A stretch of DNA of 60,293 nt from Armatimonadota bacterium (GTDB taxonomy: Bacteria > Armatimonadota > Fimbriimonadia > Fimbriimonadales > ATM1). The notes beneath the pieces are model-generated. The model did no database searches and was not told the DNA's origin. It saw nothing but the letters and a program-made list of their open reading frames with translations. Below, piece by piece: positions 16,418 to 25,435 of this stretch; the stretch's first letter is position 1, and the number at the start of each line of letters is the position of its first letter. The DNA lies in NCBI GenBank assembly GCA_022567555.1, contig JADFGT010000006.1:1-60293 (forward strand). The letters run 5' to 3'. The position numbers and the translations under genes are program-made.

Positions 16418-17530
16418 TCAGCCACTTTCCGGGTCGGTTCCCGGGCGCTCTTCGCCGCCGGCCGCCGTTCCGGTCAATTCCTTGTCCATCAGCGCGGCCT
16501 TGCTGACCTCCGCCGCCACCGCGCCCGCGATGCGGCGGAACCTCTCGGCCTGCAGCGAGTCCGGAAGCGCCAAAACACTCGGTATGCCCCGGTCGCCGGA
16601 CGCGCTAATCGCCGGATCGAGCGGTATCGAGCCGAGGAACGGCACCTCGTACTGCCTCGCCAGTTCCTCGCCGCTCAGGCCGGCGAAAATCCGCGTCTCC
16701 TCGCCGCAATGCGGACACAGGAACCCGGACATGTTTTCGACGACTCCGAGTATCGGCGTGTTGAGACGGGTGAACAGAGCGACGGACTTGCCGGCGATGT
16801 TGGCCGCGACGTCGTGAGGAGTAGCCACGATCACCACGCCCGTGAGCGGCACCAACTGGGCCAACGTCATCGGGGCGTCGCCTGTCCCCGGCGGCAGGTC
16901 AACGACGAGGTAGTCGAGCTCTCCCCAGAGCACGTCGGCCAACAGTTGCTTCACCGTGCCGGCGACCAGCGGGCCTCGCCATAGAACCGCCTGACCCTTC
17001 TCCAAAAGGAACCCGAGCGACATCAACTTTATGCCGTGTCGCTCGAGAGGGATAAGTTTCCCGCTTTCGGTCAGCGGCTTCTCGTCGCCGCATCCCATCA
17101 GCAGCGGAACCGTAGGCCCATAAACGTCGGCGTCCATCAGCCCCACGCGGGCGCCGGTTTGCGAGAGCGCAACCGCGAGGTTGACGGCGACCGTGCTCTT
17201 GCCGACGCCGCCCTTGCCGGAGGCGACGGCAATCACGTTCCTTACGTCCGGAATGATGTCGGCAGCCGACATTGATTTGCGGACGCGGGCGGTCATCTCG
17301 ACGTTGACCTCTTGAACTCCGTCGAGCGCCATCACCACGTCGCGGCACTGCTGCTGGAGTTGCTCCTTGACCGGGCAGGCGGGGGTCGTCAGTTCAACGA
17401 TGAAGGCAACGGCGCCGTCGCTGATCTTCACGTCCTTTACGAACTTAAGTGAAACGATGTCCCGGTGGAGGTCGGGGTCAATCACCTTCCTTAGAGCGTC
17501 CAGTACGTGCTGTTCCGTAACTTTGGGCAT
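16418..17530 (-). CDS. mrp: Mrp/ApbC-family iron-sulfur cluster carrier ATPase
   Basis: P-loop ATPase that holds and transfers Fe-S clusters to target proteins, plausibly including complex I encoded further along. The 370-residue protein has an N-terminal MIP18 domain (5-80), a deviant Walker A GKGGVGKST (105-113), LMDADVYGP, DLPPGTGD and a CPHCG cluster-binding pair. ATG 17530 is chosen because a TACAAT ends six bases upstream and it gives the standard N-terminus. The open frame extends much further upstream but without homology. It reads away from the GH65-like gene across a structured spacer. Confidence 0.94.
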   Translation of the reverse strand: MPKVTEQHVLDALRKVIDPDLHRDIVSLKFVKDVKISDGAVAFIVELTTPACPVKEQLQQQCRDVVMALDGVQEVNVEMTARVRKSMSAADIIPDVRNVIAVASGKGGVGKSTVAVNLAVALSQTGARVGLMDADVYGPTVPLLMGCGDEKPLTESGKLIPLERHGIKLMSLGFLLEKGQAVLWRGPLVAGTVKQLLADVLWGELDYLVVDLPPGTGDAPMTLAQLVPLTGVVIVATPHDVAANIAGKSVALFTRLNTPILGVVENMSGFLCPHCGEETRIFAGLSGEELARQYEVPFLGSIPLDPAISASGDRGIPSVLALPDSLQAERFRRIAGAVAAEVSKAALMDKELTGTAAGGEERPGTDPESG

Positions 17531-17536
17531 CGCCCT

Positions 17537-17542
17537 ATTGTA
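17537..17542 (-). promoter_or_regulatory. -10 hexamer TACAAT of mrp
   Basis: TACAAT on the minus strand ends exactly six bases before the mrp ATG with no ribosome-binding site between, which would make the transcript leaderless. Confidence 0.6.
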
Positions 17543-17727
17543 CTCCGCAGGGCGACTGACGATAGGCGATGGACGACTATTCCTGCTGCGCCGACCCTTC
17601 CAGCGGGCCGGCGCAGCAGGCGGCGCGACCGGTGGAACGGTCGCGTCAGCTGGGAACCGATAGGCGATAAGCGAGACGCCATGCCCTTTCGCTGACGCGA
17701 AGCGGGGAGTGGGTCTCGGCGCGGCGG
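17543..17727. repeat. structured spacer with heptads and three inverted repeats
   Basis: This spacer between divergent mrp and the GH65-like gene holds two heptad blocks (17553-17580 with CGACTGA, CGATAGG, CGATGGA, CGACTAT; and 17658-17678 with CGATAGG, CGATAAG, CGAGACG). It also holds perfect inverted repeats: 12 bp (17582-17593 with 17609-17620), 8 bp (17624-17631 with 17638-17645) and 10 bp (17641-17650 with 17691-17700). The second and third overlap, so they are alternative pairings. None is followed by a T tract. Confidence 0.75.
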
Positions 17728-17733
17728 TAGACT
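17728..17733 (+). promoter_or_regulatory. -10 hexamer TAGACT of the GH65-like gene
   Basis: TAGACT ends seven bases before the ATG at 17741. No ribosome-binding site lies between. Confidence 0.55.
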
Positions 17734-17740
17734 CATTGTC

Positions 17741-19750
17741 ATGCGGACGGTCTGCGCTCTGGCCGCTTGCGGACTCGTGTTTAGCGGCTGCGGTCCGGAC
17801 CTCCCGGCCCGAGCGCCGATCCGCCAAAAGGTAGAGGCGGACCCGTGGGCGGCAGTCAGCCGAGCGCCGACCGGACCTCCGGCTTATTTGGGAAACGGCC
17901 GCTTCGGTGTCCGCCTGGGCCATTCCGGGTTCGGTCTGGACAACGAGGGCGTTTCTCTGCCCTGCTTCCTGCTCGACCGGCAGTCGCTGGTGCGGGTTCC
18001 GAATCTTTCCGGACTGGAACTCGCCGCGAACGGGCGGCGCCTGGGTTCGGGGCGCGCGGCCGATTATGAGAGCCGGCTTGATTTCCGCACGGGCAAATGG
18101 ACGCTCCGATGGCGTGAGACAGTGCGCGGCGGTCGGACCGTCACGGTGCGGGTCGAGACGGTGGCGGACCCGGAGCTCACTGTGCTGGCCCAGCGTCTGA
18201 TGGTTTCCGCCGACCGGAAGGTTCGCCTCACCCTTCGGTCCGGAGTTCGCGAGCGCGGCGCGGCGCTGACCGGGGAAGCGTCTTTCGAGCGGTTCGCAGT
18301 CGCGGCAGAGGGCAGCCGTGTTTCGGAGGGCGAGGAGGCGAGTCTTGGTCCGTTCGAAGGCGCGGTCATCCGGGTCTCGCATCGGACGGAAGGCGAGTGG
18401 GACGGGGTCTGGACGCGCCGCGACGCCGGGTACGAGTTCCGAGGGGCCGTGGGCGAGGAGGCGGTGACGCTCGAGCGCGTGGCGCTGTGCGAGGTGAAAG
18501 GGCGCTCAGCCCTGGGCCGCCTGCCCACTTTCAACGAAGTCGCTCGACGCGCCGAGGAGGAATGGGCGCGGCGTTGGGAAACCGACATCGAAATCGAGGG
18601 CCCCACGGAGGACCAGCAGGCGATCCGGTCGTTCCTTTTCTACCTGTACATGAGCGGCAACGCGAAACTGCCGCCGATGGCCCTCAGCAGCGATAAGTAC
18701 AAGGGCCACCGGTTCTGGGACGGCGAGGCGTGGACCCTTCCGGTCTACGCGCTCATCTCTACCGGCGTGGCCCGCTCGGCGACGCAGTGGCGGCTGGACG
18801 TCTATCACCCGAACGCACGAATCCCGTGGGAGACCGGCGCCGACGGCTCCGACCTCACACCGCCGGAGTTCCAGGATGCGCTGCACGCAGCCGGATGGGT
18901 CTGCTGGTGGCTCGAGCGCGCGATGGCGTTTGACCTCGTGGAGCCCGCGCAGGCCAAGTTCGTGCAGGCAGGCGTCGCCCGCGACTTTTACTACCGCGCG
19001 GTCCGTGGCGGAGGAAAGGCGGAGCTCCTCGGCGTCATAGGTCCGGACGAAGGGAAGAGGCGGGACAACGACCTGGTCACCAACCTTCTGGCGAAGTTCG
19101 CCGCCGAGACAGGCTGGCGGCAGCCCGGCGGCCCGACCGTGCCGAGCCGCTGGCTGGTTCGGCGGTTCGGAACGGAACTGGTGGTCCCGACTGCGGAGGA
19201 CGGGCTTCCAGCTACTTACGACAACGACCACCTGATGACGTATCAGCAGACGGCGGCGTTGCTGGCCCTGTATCCGCTCGAGTGGCCGTTCGAGCGGGAG
19301 GTGCGGGAGAGGATGTTCGACCGGTACAAGGGGAAGGTGAGCGACGCCGGGCCTGCGATGAGCGACAGCGTTCACGCCGTGATAGCCGCGCGGTTGGGGC
19401 GCCCCGAGGAGGCGTATGAGTTCTGGAAAAAGTCCTGGGTGCCGTTCATCCGGCCCGAACAGATGCTCTTCAGCGAACGCCGCGTTCCCGACCAGGTCTA
19501 CTTCGCCACCGGCGCGGCGGGCAGCCTACAGTCGGTCATCTACGGTTTCTTGGGTGTCCGAGTGGAAAAGGCCGCAGGAGCGGAGCCCGGGGTGTCGAAA
19601 CCGTTGAAGGATGGATACCAACTTTCGGTACGTCCTCAATTGCCCGCCGCATGGAAGAGCATTACTTTCAGGAACGTGCGGCTGCCTGGAGGAACGTACA
19701 CGATTCGGGCCACACACGAAACGGTTTCCATAATCGAGGAAGAGGGATAG
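17741..19750 (+). CDS. GH65-like glycoside hydrolase/phosphorylase lipoprotein
   Basis: A 669-residue predicted lipoprotein: a short signal peptide ends in LVFSGC, so Cys is the lipidated residue. The middle and C-terminal parts follow the (alpha/alpha)6 barrel of GH65: FRFWDGEAW-like GHRFWDGEAW, IPWETGADGSD, and LGVIGPDEGKRRDNDLVTNLLA, where Glu437 matches the catalytic acid of maltose/trehalose phosphorylases and hydrolases. The extracytoplasmic location favours hydrolysis of an alpha-glucoside rather than intracellular phosphorolysis. The exact substrate cannot be read. The following deacetylase-like gene starts three bases later, so they form an operon. Confidence 0.85.
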   Translation: MRTVCALAACGLVFSGCGPDLPARAPIRQKVEADPWAAVSRAPTGPPAYLGNGRFGVRLGHSGFGLDNEGVSLPCFLLDRQSLVRVPNLSGLELAANGRRLGSGRAADYESRLDFRTGKWTLRWRETVRGGRTVTVRVETVADPELTVLAQRLMVSADRKVRLTLRSGVRERGAALTGEASFERFAVAAEGSRVSEGEEASLGPFEGAVIRVSHRTEGEWDGVWTRRDAGYEFRGAVGEEAVTLERVALCEVKGRSALGRLPTFNEVARRAEEEWARRWETDIEIEGPTEDQQAIRSFLFYLYMSGNAKLPPMALSSDKYKGHRFWDGEAWTLPVYALISTGVARSATQWRLDVYHPNARIPWETGADGSDLTPPEFQDALHAAGWVCWWLERAMAFDLVEPAQAKFVQAGVARDFYYRAVRGGGKAELLGVIGPDEGKRRDNDLVTNLLAKFAAETGWRQPGGPTVPSRWLVRRFGTELVVPTAEDGLPATYDNDHLMTYQQTAALLALYPLEWPFEREVRERMFDRYKGKVSDAGPAMSDSVHAVIAARLGRPEEAYEFWKKSWVPFIRPEQMLFSERRVPDQVYFATGAAGSLQSVIYGFLGVRVEKAAGAEPGVSKPLKDGYQLSVRPQLPAAWKSITFRNVRLPGGTYTIRATHETVSIIEEEG

Positions 19751-19753
19751 CGC

Positions 19754-20491
19754 ATGCGAACGGTTGTACTGACAGTGGACTGCAAAGCGGCCCACCATGA
19801 CCGCTGCTACACCGGCGATCTGATAAAGCTGTCGGAAAAGCACTTCGTTCCGATAACTTGGCTGATTCATGTATCAGAACTGGACCCTTCGGCGAATACT
19901 AACCTATATTATAGGGAGTTCTTTCACAAGATCCCGAGTTGGCACGAGGTAGGGATGAATGTTCACTTTGAGAATGACCGAGGCTACGTGGAGGACGAGA
20001 AAGAGCGCGGCAACATCATTCGAATTGCGAAGGACGTTTTGAAATCGCACCGCATCAAACCTACGAGTTTCCGGGCCGGCTGTTTCGCACTGATTGCTTC
20101 CGACCTGAAGTATCTGGAGGACGTCGGTGTTCTGGTTGACTCCAGTTCTGTGAGCGGCAGCGACTACAAGATGTTCGTGGAATGGTCGGGAGGACCGAAC
20201 GATCCGTACCATCCGAGTTACGAGGACCTTAGAAAACCGGGCGACAGCAAGGTGCTCGAGGTGCCGATAACATGCTCCGGCGGAAAGTACGCCTACTTAG
20301 ACAATGGGTTCGAGGACATCAAGCCCGTCCTGGAGGCTTGTTCGGACCAGGGCAACTTCTGCATCGGCATGCGCGACTACGTGGACTGCATCGAGGACCT
20401 CGATGCGCTCATTCGGTATTTGAAGGAGCAACGCTCACACTTCAGCACGCTGACGCAGGTTGCCAGCGAGCATTACGAGGTCAATGGCTGA
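19754..20491 (+). CDS. polysaccharide deacetylase-like (NodB-fold) protein
   Basis: The 245-residue protein begins VLTVDCKAAHHDRC, matching the first Asp-bearing strand of carbohydrate esterase 4 folds, then EVGMNVHFEND, FRAGCFALIASDLKYLEDVGVLVDSS and EVPITCSGG at the usual positions. No signal peptide is visible, unlike most secreted deacetylases. Homologues with this form act on saccharide N-acetyl groups, but the metal His pair is not clearly conserved, so activity is uncertain. It is the second gene of an operon with the GH65-like lipoprotein. Its end faces the convergent gene at 20507 across 15 bases. Confidence 0.75.
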   Translation: MRTVVLTVDCKAAHHDRCYTGDLIKLSEKHFVPITWLIHVSELDPSANTNLYYREFFHKIPSWHEVGMNVHFENDRGYVEDEKERGNIIRIAKDVLKSHRIKPTSFRAGCFALIASDLKYLEDVGVLVDSSSVSGSDYKMFVEWSGGPNDPYHPSYEDLRKPGDSKVLEVPITCSGGKYAYLDNGFEDIKPVLEACSDQGNFCIGMRDYVDCIEDLDALIRYLKEQRSHFSTLTQVASEHYEVNG

Positions 20492-20506
20492 ACCGCCAAC
20501 GATAGC

Positions 20507-21901
20507 CTACGACTTCTTGATACTCCCCGCGATGCTCTTCAATTCTTCCAGTGACAGTCTGGTCGAGATCAGCGCATAGCTAACTTCGTTCTTGCGCCAG
20601 ATGAGCACGTTCATTTCGAACGGCAGGGTCACGCGGTATGCCAGCGCTCCGGAGAGCCGTTGATCCTTCACCACAGTCGGCGCCCCAAGCACGATCGGAC
20701 CGAGGGCCATCTCCGCCGGCCCGCCGTAGACTTGGACGAAGGTCAGCGTGTCGCCGCTCTTCGGGTCCACGAAGTCGCTCTTGGCCACGAGCGAGGTCGT
20801 TCCCTCGCCGCCCTGGCCGGCGCCGGTCCCGCCTGCGCCCGATCCCGGCGGTCCCTGGAACCGTATGTTGCCTTCTGCGTCGCGAATGACAACGAATTCC
20901 CGGCGATCTCCGCTTGCGGAGATCGCTATTTGCCCCCGAATCGTTCTGTCGCCGTCCGTCCGCCATTCCATGACGCGGGTAGGCTGCTCGCTCAGGAGCA
21001 TCATGTACTGCTGGCTTGTGTCGGCAAACTGGTTGCTTCGCCGGTTCGACGAACCCTCGAATCCGGCGATCAGAATCGGCTTGCCCTGGACCTTTCGGTA
21101 AGAGGTCTGTGCGTAGCGGAACGGACGCGAAGAGTTGAACGCGGACGCCCACATTGTTGCTCTTCCTTCGGCCTGGGCGTTCACCCCGGCGATGTCCGAC
21201 TTGAACTCGGCGTGCGGACGGCCGTTCGGGAGCCTCAACAACGTTTGGGGCGAGACGATCCCACGGATGACGACTGCGCCCTCTTGCGGGCGGAACGCGC
21301 CCGTAGCCGCTCTTGTACGGTAGTCAATGCTGGTGATCTCCCGTTCGTAGGTCAGTTTCCCGCCGAAGTAATCCTGCTGGCGCATGGCAATGCCGGTCTC
21401 TCGGTCAATCCACACTTTTTGGTAATCGGTGCTCATCGAATCCGGGCGGTCCATTACTGTAAGCACAAGGCATTCCCGCCCGGCCACCTCTTCGAACTTG
21501 CCGACCATCACGCGCTTTCCGAGCGCCTTCTCGATGCCCTTGAGGTTGAATTCCAGGTCGGCGCGCGAGAACCTGGGCCGCGCCAGGTACTCGAAGGCGA
21601 CGAAGGAAGTCGGCGCAAAGAGTTGCAAGGCGATGCCGGGGCTGCCTTCAACCCACGTAAAAATGCCGTCGCGGGATATCGCCTCCATACGTGGGACGCC
21701 CTCCAGTTGGCCGTTGATGGCTTGGTATGTATGCAAGAGCAGGCCGCCGCCCTTGCTCATGACCTGGATAGTGCGCTCAGGCCGGTCCGCGTACCGTTCA
21801 GTTATGGTCGCGGTGACTGTGTCGGGGAGTTTCCATCCGCCCTGCGCGGCGACCCCGGCGCTCGCCAGGACCAGCGCGATGACCGAAATCCGATGTTGCA
21901 T
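20507..21901 (-). CDS. secreted LolA/RseB-like protein with DUF4367-like C-terminus
   Basis: The 464-residue protein starts with a signal peptide (ISVIALVLASAGVAAQ). The N-terminal half resembles the LolA/RseB lipid-sensing fold: a TITERYADRPERTIQVMS strand pair, GRECLVLTVMDR, and YQKVWIDRETGIAMRQQDYF. A Gly-rich linker sits near residues 350-370, and the C-terminus (EVSYALISTRLSLEELKSIAGSI) matches a domain common in anti-sigma-like and sporulation proteins. ATG 21901 is chosen over an upstream one because GGAGGAA lies six bases before it and it starts the signal peptide. Function is unproven. An envelope lipid or stress role is a guess from the fold. Confidence 0.8.
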   Translation of the reverse strand: MQHRISVIALVLASAGVAAQGGWKLPDTVTATITERYADRPERTIQVMSKGGGLLLHTYQAINGQLEGVPRMEAISRDGIFTWVEGSPGIALQLFAPTSFVAFEYLARPRFSRADLEFNLKGIEKALGKRVMVGKFEEVAGRECLVLTVMDRPDSMSTDYQKVWIDRETGIAMRQQDYFGGKLTYEREITSIDYRTRAATGAFRPQEGAVVIRGIVSPQTLLRLPNGRPHAEFKSDIAGVNAQAEGRATMWASAFNSSRPFRYAQTSYRKVQGKPILIAGFEGSSNRRSNQFADTSQQYMMLLSEQPTRVMEWRTDGDRTIRGQIAISASGDRREFVVIRDAEGNIRFQGPPGSGAGGTGAGQGGEGTTSLVAKSDFVDPKSGDTLTFVQVYGGPAEMALGPIVLGAPTVVKDQRLSGALAYRVTLPFEMNVLIWRKNEVSYALISTRLSLEELKSIAGSIKKS

Positions 21902-22039
21902 CTTAAGTTCCTCCACGCGCATTCACGCCACAGGTACCGACGTATGAGCCCCCGCCGGGATACGCCGTTGTTCCTCCGTCACAGATTACCGGACGCACGG
22001 GGGGTTGGTTCCGCCTCGGGACGCCGGCCGCACACCGGG

Positions 22040-22045
22040 TATGTT
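22040..22045 (+). promoter_or_regulatory. -10 hexamer TATGTT of the S9 peptidase gene
   Basis: TATGTT ends exactly six bases before the ATG at 22052, with no ribosome-binding site, again the leaderless arrangement. Confidence 0.5.
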
Positions 22046-22051
22046 CCACGT

Positions 22052-24070
22052 ATGCCTAAGCGACCGATTGAGACGGAAGATTTGCTCCGCATCCAAGTTC
22101 CCAGCGACCCCCAGTTCTCTCCAGACGGGAAACAGATGGTTTTCGTGAGCAGTTCGGTCGGGGACAAGCTCAAGGTCTGCGGCCGCCTGTGGCTCTACGA
22201 TGAGGAAGGTCTGCGGCAGTTGACCTTCGGCCAGTGTTCTGACGCGAAGCCTCGCTGGAGCCCGGACGGCGCCGTCATCGCGTTCGTCAGTGACCGCAAG
22301 AAGCCGAAGATGCAGATCTACTGCCTGAACCTGCGGGGCGGCGAGCCGCATCCGCTGACTGGGTTGCCCGAGGGTTCGGTCGGCCGGTTCGAGTGGTCTC
22401 CGGACGGAACGAAGATCGCGTTCCTCTTTCGGGAGCGGTCCGGCGAACGCACCGAGAAGGCGAAGGAGCAGAGGAAAGAGCGCGGCGAAAGCGACCCGCC
22501 TTGGGTCATCGAGTCGCTGCACTGGCGGCTGGACGGCGACGGCGTGTTCGGCCCCGCCCGCTATAGGTTGCATGTGCTGGACGTCGCCACGGGTGAGGAC
22601 CGCATGGTATGCGAGCGCGGCCTCGCCGGGGAATACGCCTTCGCCTGGGCGCCGGACTCAAGGCGCCTGCTTGTGGGCTTCAACACGTCGGATCGCCCGA
22701 CCATGGAGCCGTGGCAGGAGGACCTGTTCATCTTGGACGTTGAGTCGGGCGAACTCGCCCAGGTGTCCGGGTATCCGCTGGGGAATAAGGGCGCTTTCTC
22801 TTGGTCGCCGGACGGCCGCTGGGTCGCGCTGCTTTACACGGATCGCACCGTGGACCGATTCGGAGTGAAGAACAGTGTCCTCTGCCTCTTTGACCCCGAG
22901 AAGCAGGAGTGGAGGGACATAACGGGTGACCAGGACCTGGACCTCCTCACCTTCACGCTGAGCGACCTGAAGGAGCCTTCGTTCGAGGGAAAGCTGCTTT
23001 GGAACGAAGACTCCGACGCCGTCTACTTCAACGTCTCGCGGCATGGGAGCACGCAGGTCTGCCGCGTTGATCTCGCGAAATCGGAATTTGGGTCGGCCAC
23101 CGTGGAGTTCCTCACCGAAGGGAACTGCGAACATGCGCTTGGAAGCATGACGCGCGACGGGGCGCGCTTCGCAGTGGTGAACCCCACCGCAGACTCGCCG
23201 CCGGAAATCCTTGTGCTGGAGCCCACTGACGGCGGCGTCCAGGCGATCTGGCGCTCGGAGTTCAACCGCTCATTCCTTGACGACGTCGAGGTGAGCGTTC
23301 CGGAGGAGCATTGGGTCGAGAGCGAGCCGGGCGTGAAGGTGCAGACTTGGGTGATCCGGCCGCCCGGGTCTGACCCGGGCAAGCGCTACCCCGCGTGCCT
23401 CGAGGTCCACGGCGGGCCTCACGGCCTGTACACGTGGTGCTTCTTCTTCGAGATGCAACTGTTGGCCGCGAACGGATACGTGGTTGTGTTCAGCAACCCG
23501 CGCGGGAGCACAGGATACGGCGAGGCGTTCGGCCGCAGCATCATGGGCGATTGGGGAGTGAAGGACTGGGCCGACGTGCAAGCCGTGACGCGCTTCTTGA
23601 AGGGCCTTCCCAACGTGGATGCCGGGCGGGTGGCGATCATGGGCGGCAGTTACGGCGGCTTCATGGCGAACTGGGCCATCGGCCATACGGACGAATACCG
23701 GTGCGCCATCACCGACCGGTCCGTTTCAAACCTTCTGAGCAAAAGCGGCAACAGCGATTACACGTTCGTGCCGGACGGCGTCTGGCCCGGCGCGGCCTTT
23801 GACCGCTGGGAGCACCTGTGGGAGCACAGCCCGGTGAAGCATTTCAAGAACGTGAAGACTCCGACGCTGGTGATTCACAGCGAAGGAGACCTGCGCTGCA
23901 ACGTTGAGCAGGGCGACCAAGTGTTCACTCTGTTGGCGATGCGCGGGGTGCCGGCCCGGTATGTGCGTTATCCCGCGAGCACGAGCCACGGGATGTCTCG
24001 CTCCGGCCCCCCGGACCTGCGGATGCACAGGCTGAAAGAGATCCTGCGGTGGTATGCCGAATATCTGTAG
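22052..24070 (+). CDS. S9 family prolyl oligopeptidase/acylaminoacyl peptidase
   Basis: Serine peptidase of 672 residues with an N-terminal beta-propeller of PD40-type blades (SPDGKQMVFVSS, RWSPDGAVIAFVSD, FEWSPDGTKIAFLF) and a C-terminal alpha/beta hydrolase domain. The catalytic triad is S533 in GGSYGGF, D613 in HSEGDLR and H646 in STSHGM. No signal peptide is seen, so it is probably cytoplasmic and degrades short peptides. ATG 22052 is far inside a much longer open frame but gives the normal N-terminus and follows a TATGTT hexamer. It diverges from the secreted protein gene at 20507. Confidence 0.93.
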   Translation: MPKRPIETEDLLRIQVPSDPQFSPDGKQMVFVSSSVGDKLKVCGRLWLYDEEGLRQLTFGQCSDAKPRWSPDGAVIAFVSDRKKPKMQIYCLNLRGGEPHPLTGLPEGSVGRFEWSPDGTKIAFLFRERSGERTEKAKEQRKERGESDPPWVIESLHWRLDGDGVFGPARYRLHVLDVATGEDRMVCERGLAGEYAFAWAPDSRRLLVGFNTSDRPTMEPWQEDLFILDVESGELAQVSGYPLGNKGAFSWSPDGRWVALLYTDRTVDRFGVKNSVLCLFDPEKQEWRDITGDQDLDLLTFTLSDLKEPSFEGKLLWNEDSDAVYFNVSRHGSTQVCRVDLAKSEFGSATVEFLTEGNCEHALGSMTRDGARFAVVNPTADSPPEILVLEPTDGGVQAIWRSEFNRSFLDDVEVSVPEEHWVESEPGVKVQTWVIRPPGSDPGKRYPACLEVHGGPHGLYTWCFFFEMQLLAANGYVVVFSNPRGSTGYGEAFGRSIMGDWGVKDWADVQAVTRFLKGLPNVDAGRVAIMGGSYGGFMANWAIGHTDEYRCAITDRSVSNLLSKSGNSDYTFVPDGVWPGAAFDRWEHLWEHSPVKHFKNVKTPTLVIHSEGDLRCNVEQGDQVFTLLAMRGVPARYVRYPASTSHGMSRSGPPDLRMHRLKEILRWYAEYL

Positions 24071-24074
24071 GGGC

Positions 24075-24089
24075 CGGGCGAAGCGCCCG
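24075..24089 (+). other. short GC hairpin after the S9 peptidase gene
   Basis: CGGGCG and CGCCCG pair around a three-base loop just after the stop codon. There is no T tract, so it is at most a weak terminator or mRNA 3' end signal. The TATACT before the next gene follows directly. Confidence 0.35.
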
Positions 24090-24093
24090 CCGG

Positions 24094-24099
24094 TATACT
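24094..24099 (+). promoter_or_regulatory. -10 hexamer TATACT of the algD-like operon
   Basis: TATACT lies 25 bases before the ATG, leaving a leader of about 19 bases with only a weak GGGG ribosome-binding site. Confidence 0.45.
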
Positions 24100-24124
24100 C
24101 GGTGGACGCTGACCGGGGACTCGG

Positions 24125-25435
24125 ATGCGCATCTCTATTTTTGGCTTAGGTTACGTGGGCGCCGTGACTGGCGCCTGTCTGGCGAAGGCCGGTCATATCG
24201 TCGTTGGCGTGGACCCGGACCGGCGCAAGATCGAATTCATACGACAGGGAAAGAGCCCGATAGTTGAGGAAGGCCTGCAAGAACTGATATCGGAAGGAGT
24301 CGCTGCAGAGCGCTTTTGTGCGACGGACGATTTCTTGAAGGCGGTGGCAGAAACCGAGGCGTCGCTCATCTGTGTCGGGACGCCGTCTCTGCCCAACGGT
24401 AGCTTGCGTACAGACTACTTGGAGAATGTGGCGCGAGAAATCGGGCGGTCGTTGCGGGAGAAAGTTGAGCATCATTCAGTGGTCGTCCGGTCTACAGTGC
24501 TCCCCGGAACGACGGAGGGTCTGTTGAAGCCGATTCTCGAAGAGGAGTCAGGCAAGAAAGAGGGCGAGGGGTTTGGGCTTAGCATGAATCCTGAGTTTCT
24601 GCGGGAAGGAGTTTCAGTTCGCGACTTTGGTAATCCTCCGATGACGGTTATCGGCACCGAGTCCCAAGAAGAGTTTGAGCGTATCAGTTCTATCTACGGC
24701 AGTGTTTCAGGAGAGTTCATCCATTGCCGGATCTCGACGGCCGAGGCAATCAAGTATGGATGCAATATCTTTCACGCCTTGAAGATCACCTTCGCAAACG
24801 AGATGGGTATGCTGTGCAAGCGGTTGGGCGTGGATTCCAATGAAGTCCTCAACATTATCTGCCAAGACAAGAAACTGAATATCTCTGACAAGTATCTGCG
24901 GCCGGGTTTCGCATTCGGTGGGAGCTGTTTGCCGAAGGACTTGCGCGCCTACACGCATAAGGCGCGCACTGAAGATGTTGCGCTGCCGGTGTTCGAGGCA
25001 GTCATGGCCAGCAACAGGATGCAGATTGAACGAACGGCGGACAGGATCATGGCGGTCGGCTCAAAGAAGGTCGCGTTGCTTGGGGTAAGTTTCAAGGAGG
25101 GAACGGACGATCTGAGGGAAAGCCCGCTTGTTGCGCTCGCCGAAATCCTAATTGGGCGCGGATACGACTTGAAGATTTACGATCCCAACGTTGAATATGC
25201 TTCGCTCTACGGGTCGAACAAAGAGTTCATTGACCGTGAGCTTCCCCACTTGAAACGAATACTGGTGGGCGCGGATGAGGCGCTTGCGCACGCCGACGTA
25301 CTCATCTTTGGCCACGATGCTCCGGCATATCGGGAACTGGTGCCCAAGGTCTTGGAGCGTCACAAAGTGCTCGACCTTGTGAGAATCGCGGATCGCGGCG
25401 ATTTCAGAGGGCATTACGACGGGCTCTACTGGTGA
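24125..25435 (+). CDS. algD: GDP-mannose 6-dehydrogenase-like nucleotide-sugar dehydrogenase
   Basis: NAD-dependent four-electron oxidation of a nucleotide sugar to its uronic acid. At 436 residues it follows AlgD closely rather than generic UDP-glucose dehydrogenase: MRISIFGLGYVGAV at the start, VVVRSTVLPGT, NPEFLREG, FANEMG, ICQDKKLN, and RPGFAFGGSCLPKD with the catalytic Cys at 268, the number it has in Pseudomonas AlgD. The late NVEYASLYGSNKEFI is also AlgD-like. GDP-mannuronate would feed a uronic-acid exopolysaccharide. UDP-sugar specificity remains possible. The glycosyltransferase gene starts within its stop codon. Confidence 0.88.
   Translation: MRISIFGLGYVGAVTGACLAKAGHIVVGVDPDRRKIEFIRQGKSPIVEEGLQELISEGVAAERFCATDDFLKAVAETEASLICVGTPSLPNGSLRTDYLENVAREIGRSLREKVEHHSVVVRSTVLPGTTEGLLKPILEEESGKKEGEGFGLSMNPEFLREGVSVRDFGNPPMTVIGTESQEEFERISSIYGSVSGEFIHCRISTAEAIKYGCNIFHALKITFANEMGMLCKRLGVDSNEVLNIICQDKKLNISDKYLRPGFAFGGSCLPKDLRAYTHKARTEDVALPVFEAVMASNRMQIERTADRIMAVGSKKVALLGVSFKEGTDDLRESPLVALAEILIGRGYDLKIYDPNVEYASLYGSNKEFIDRELPHLKRILVGADEALAHADVLIFGHDAPAYRELVPKVLERHKVLDLVRIADRGDFRGHYDGLYW

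Noticed and set aside
16418-18382. Very long leftward frame starting upstream of mrp inside the GH65-like gene
   Set aside because: The part beyond 17530 overlaps a well-supported gene on the other strand, shows no homology, and a TACAAT six bases before 17530 marks the real start.
20660-22051. Long N-terminal extension of the S9 peptidase frame
   Set aside because: It is antisense to the LolA/RseB-like gene, carries no family features, and the protein from 22052 already has the normal S9 N-terminus.
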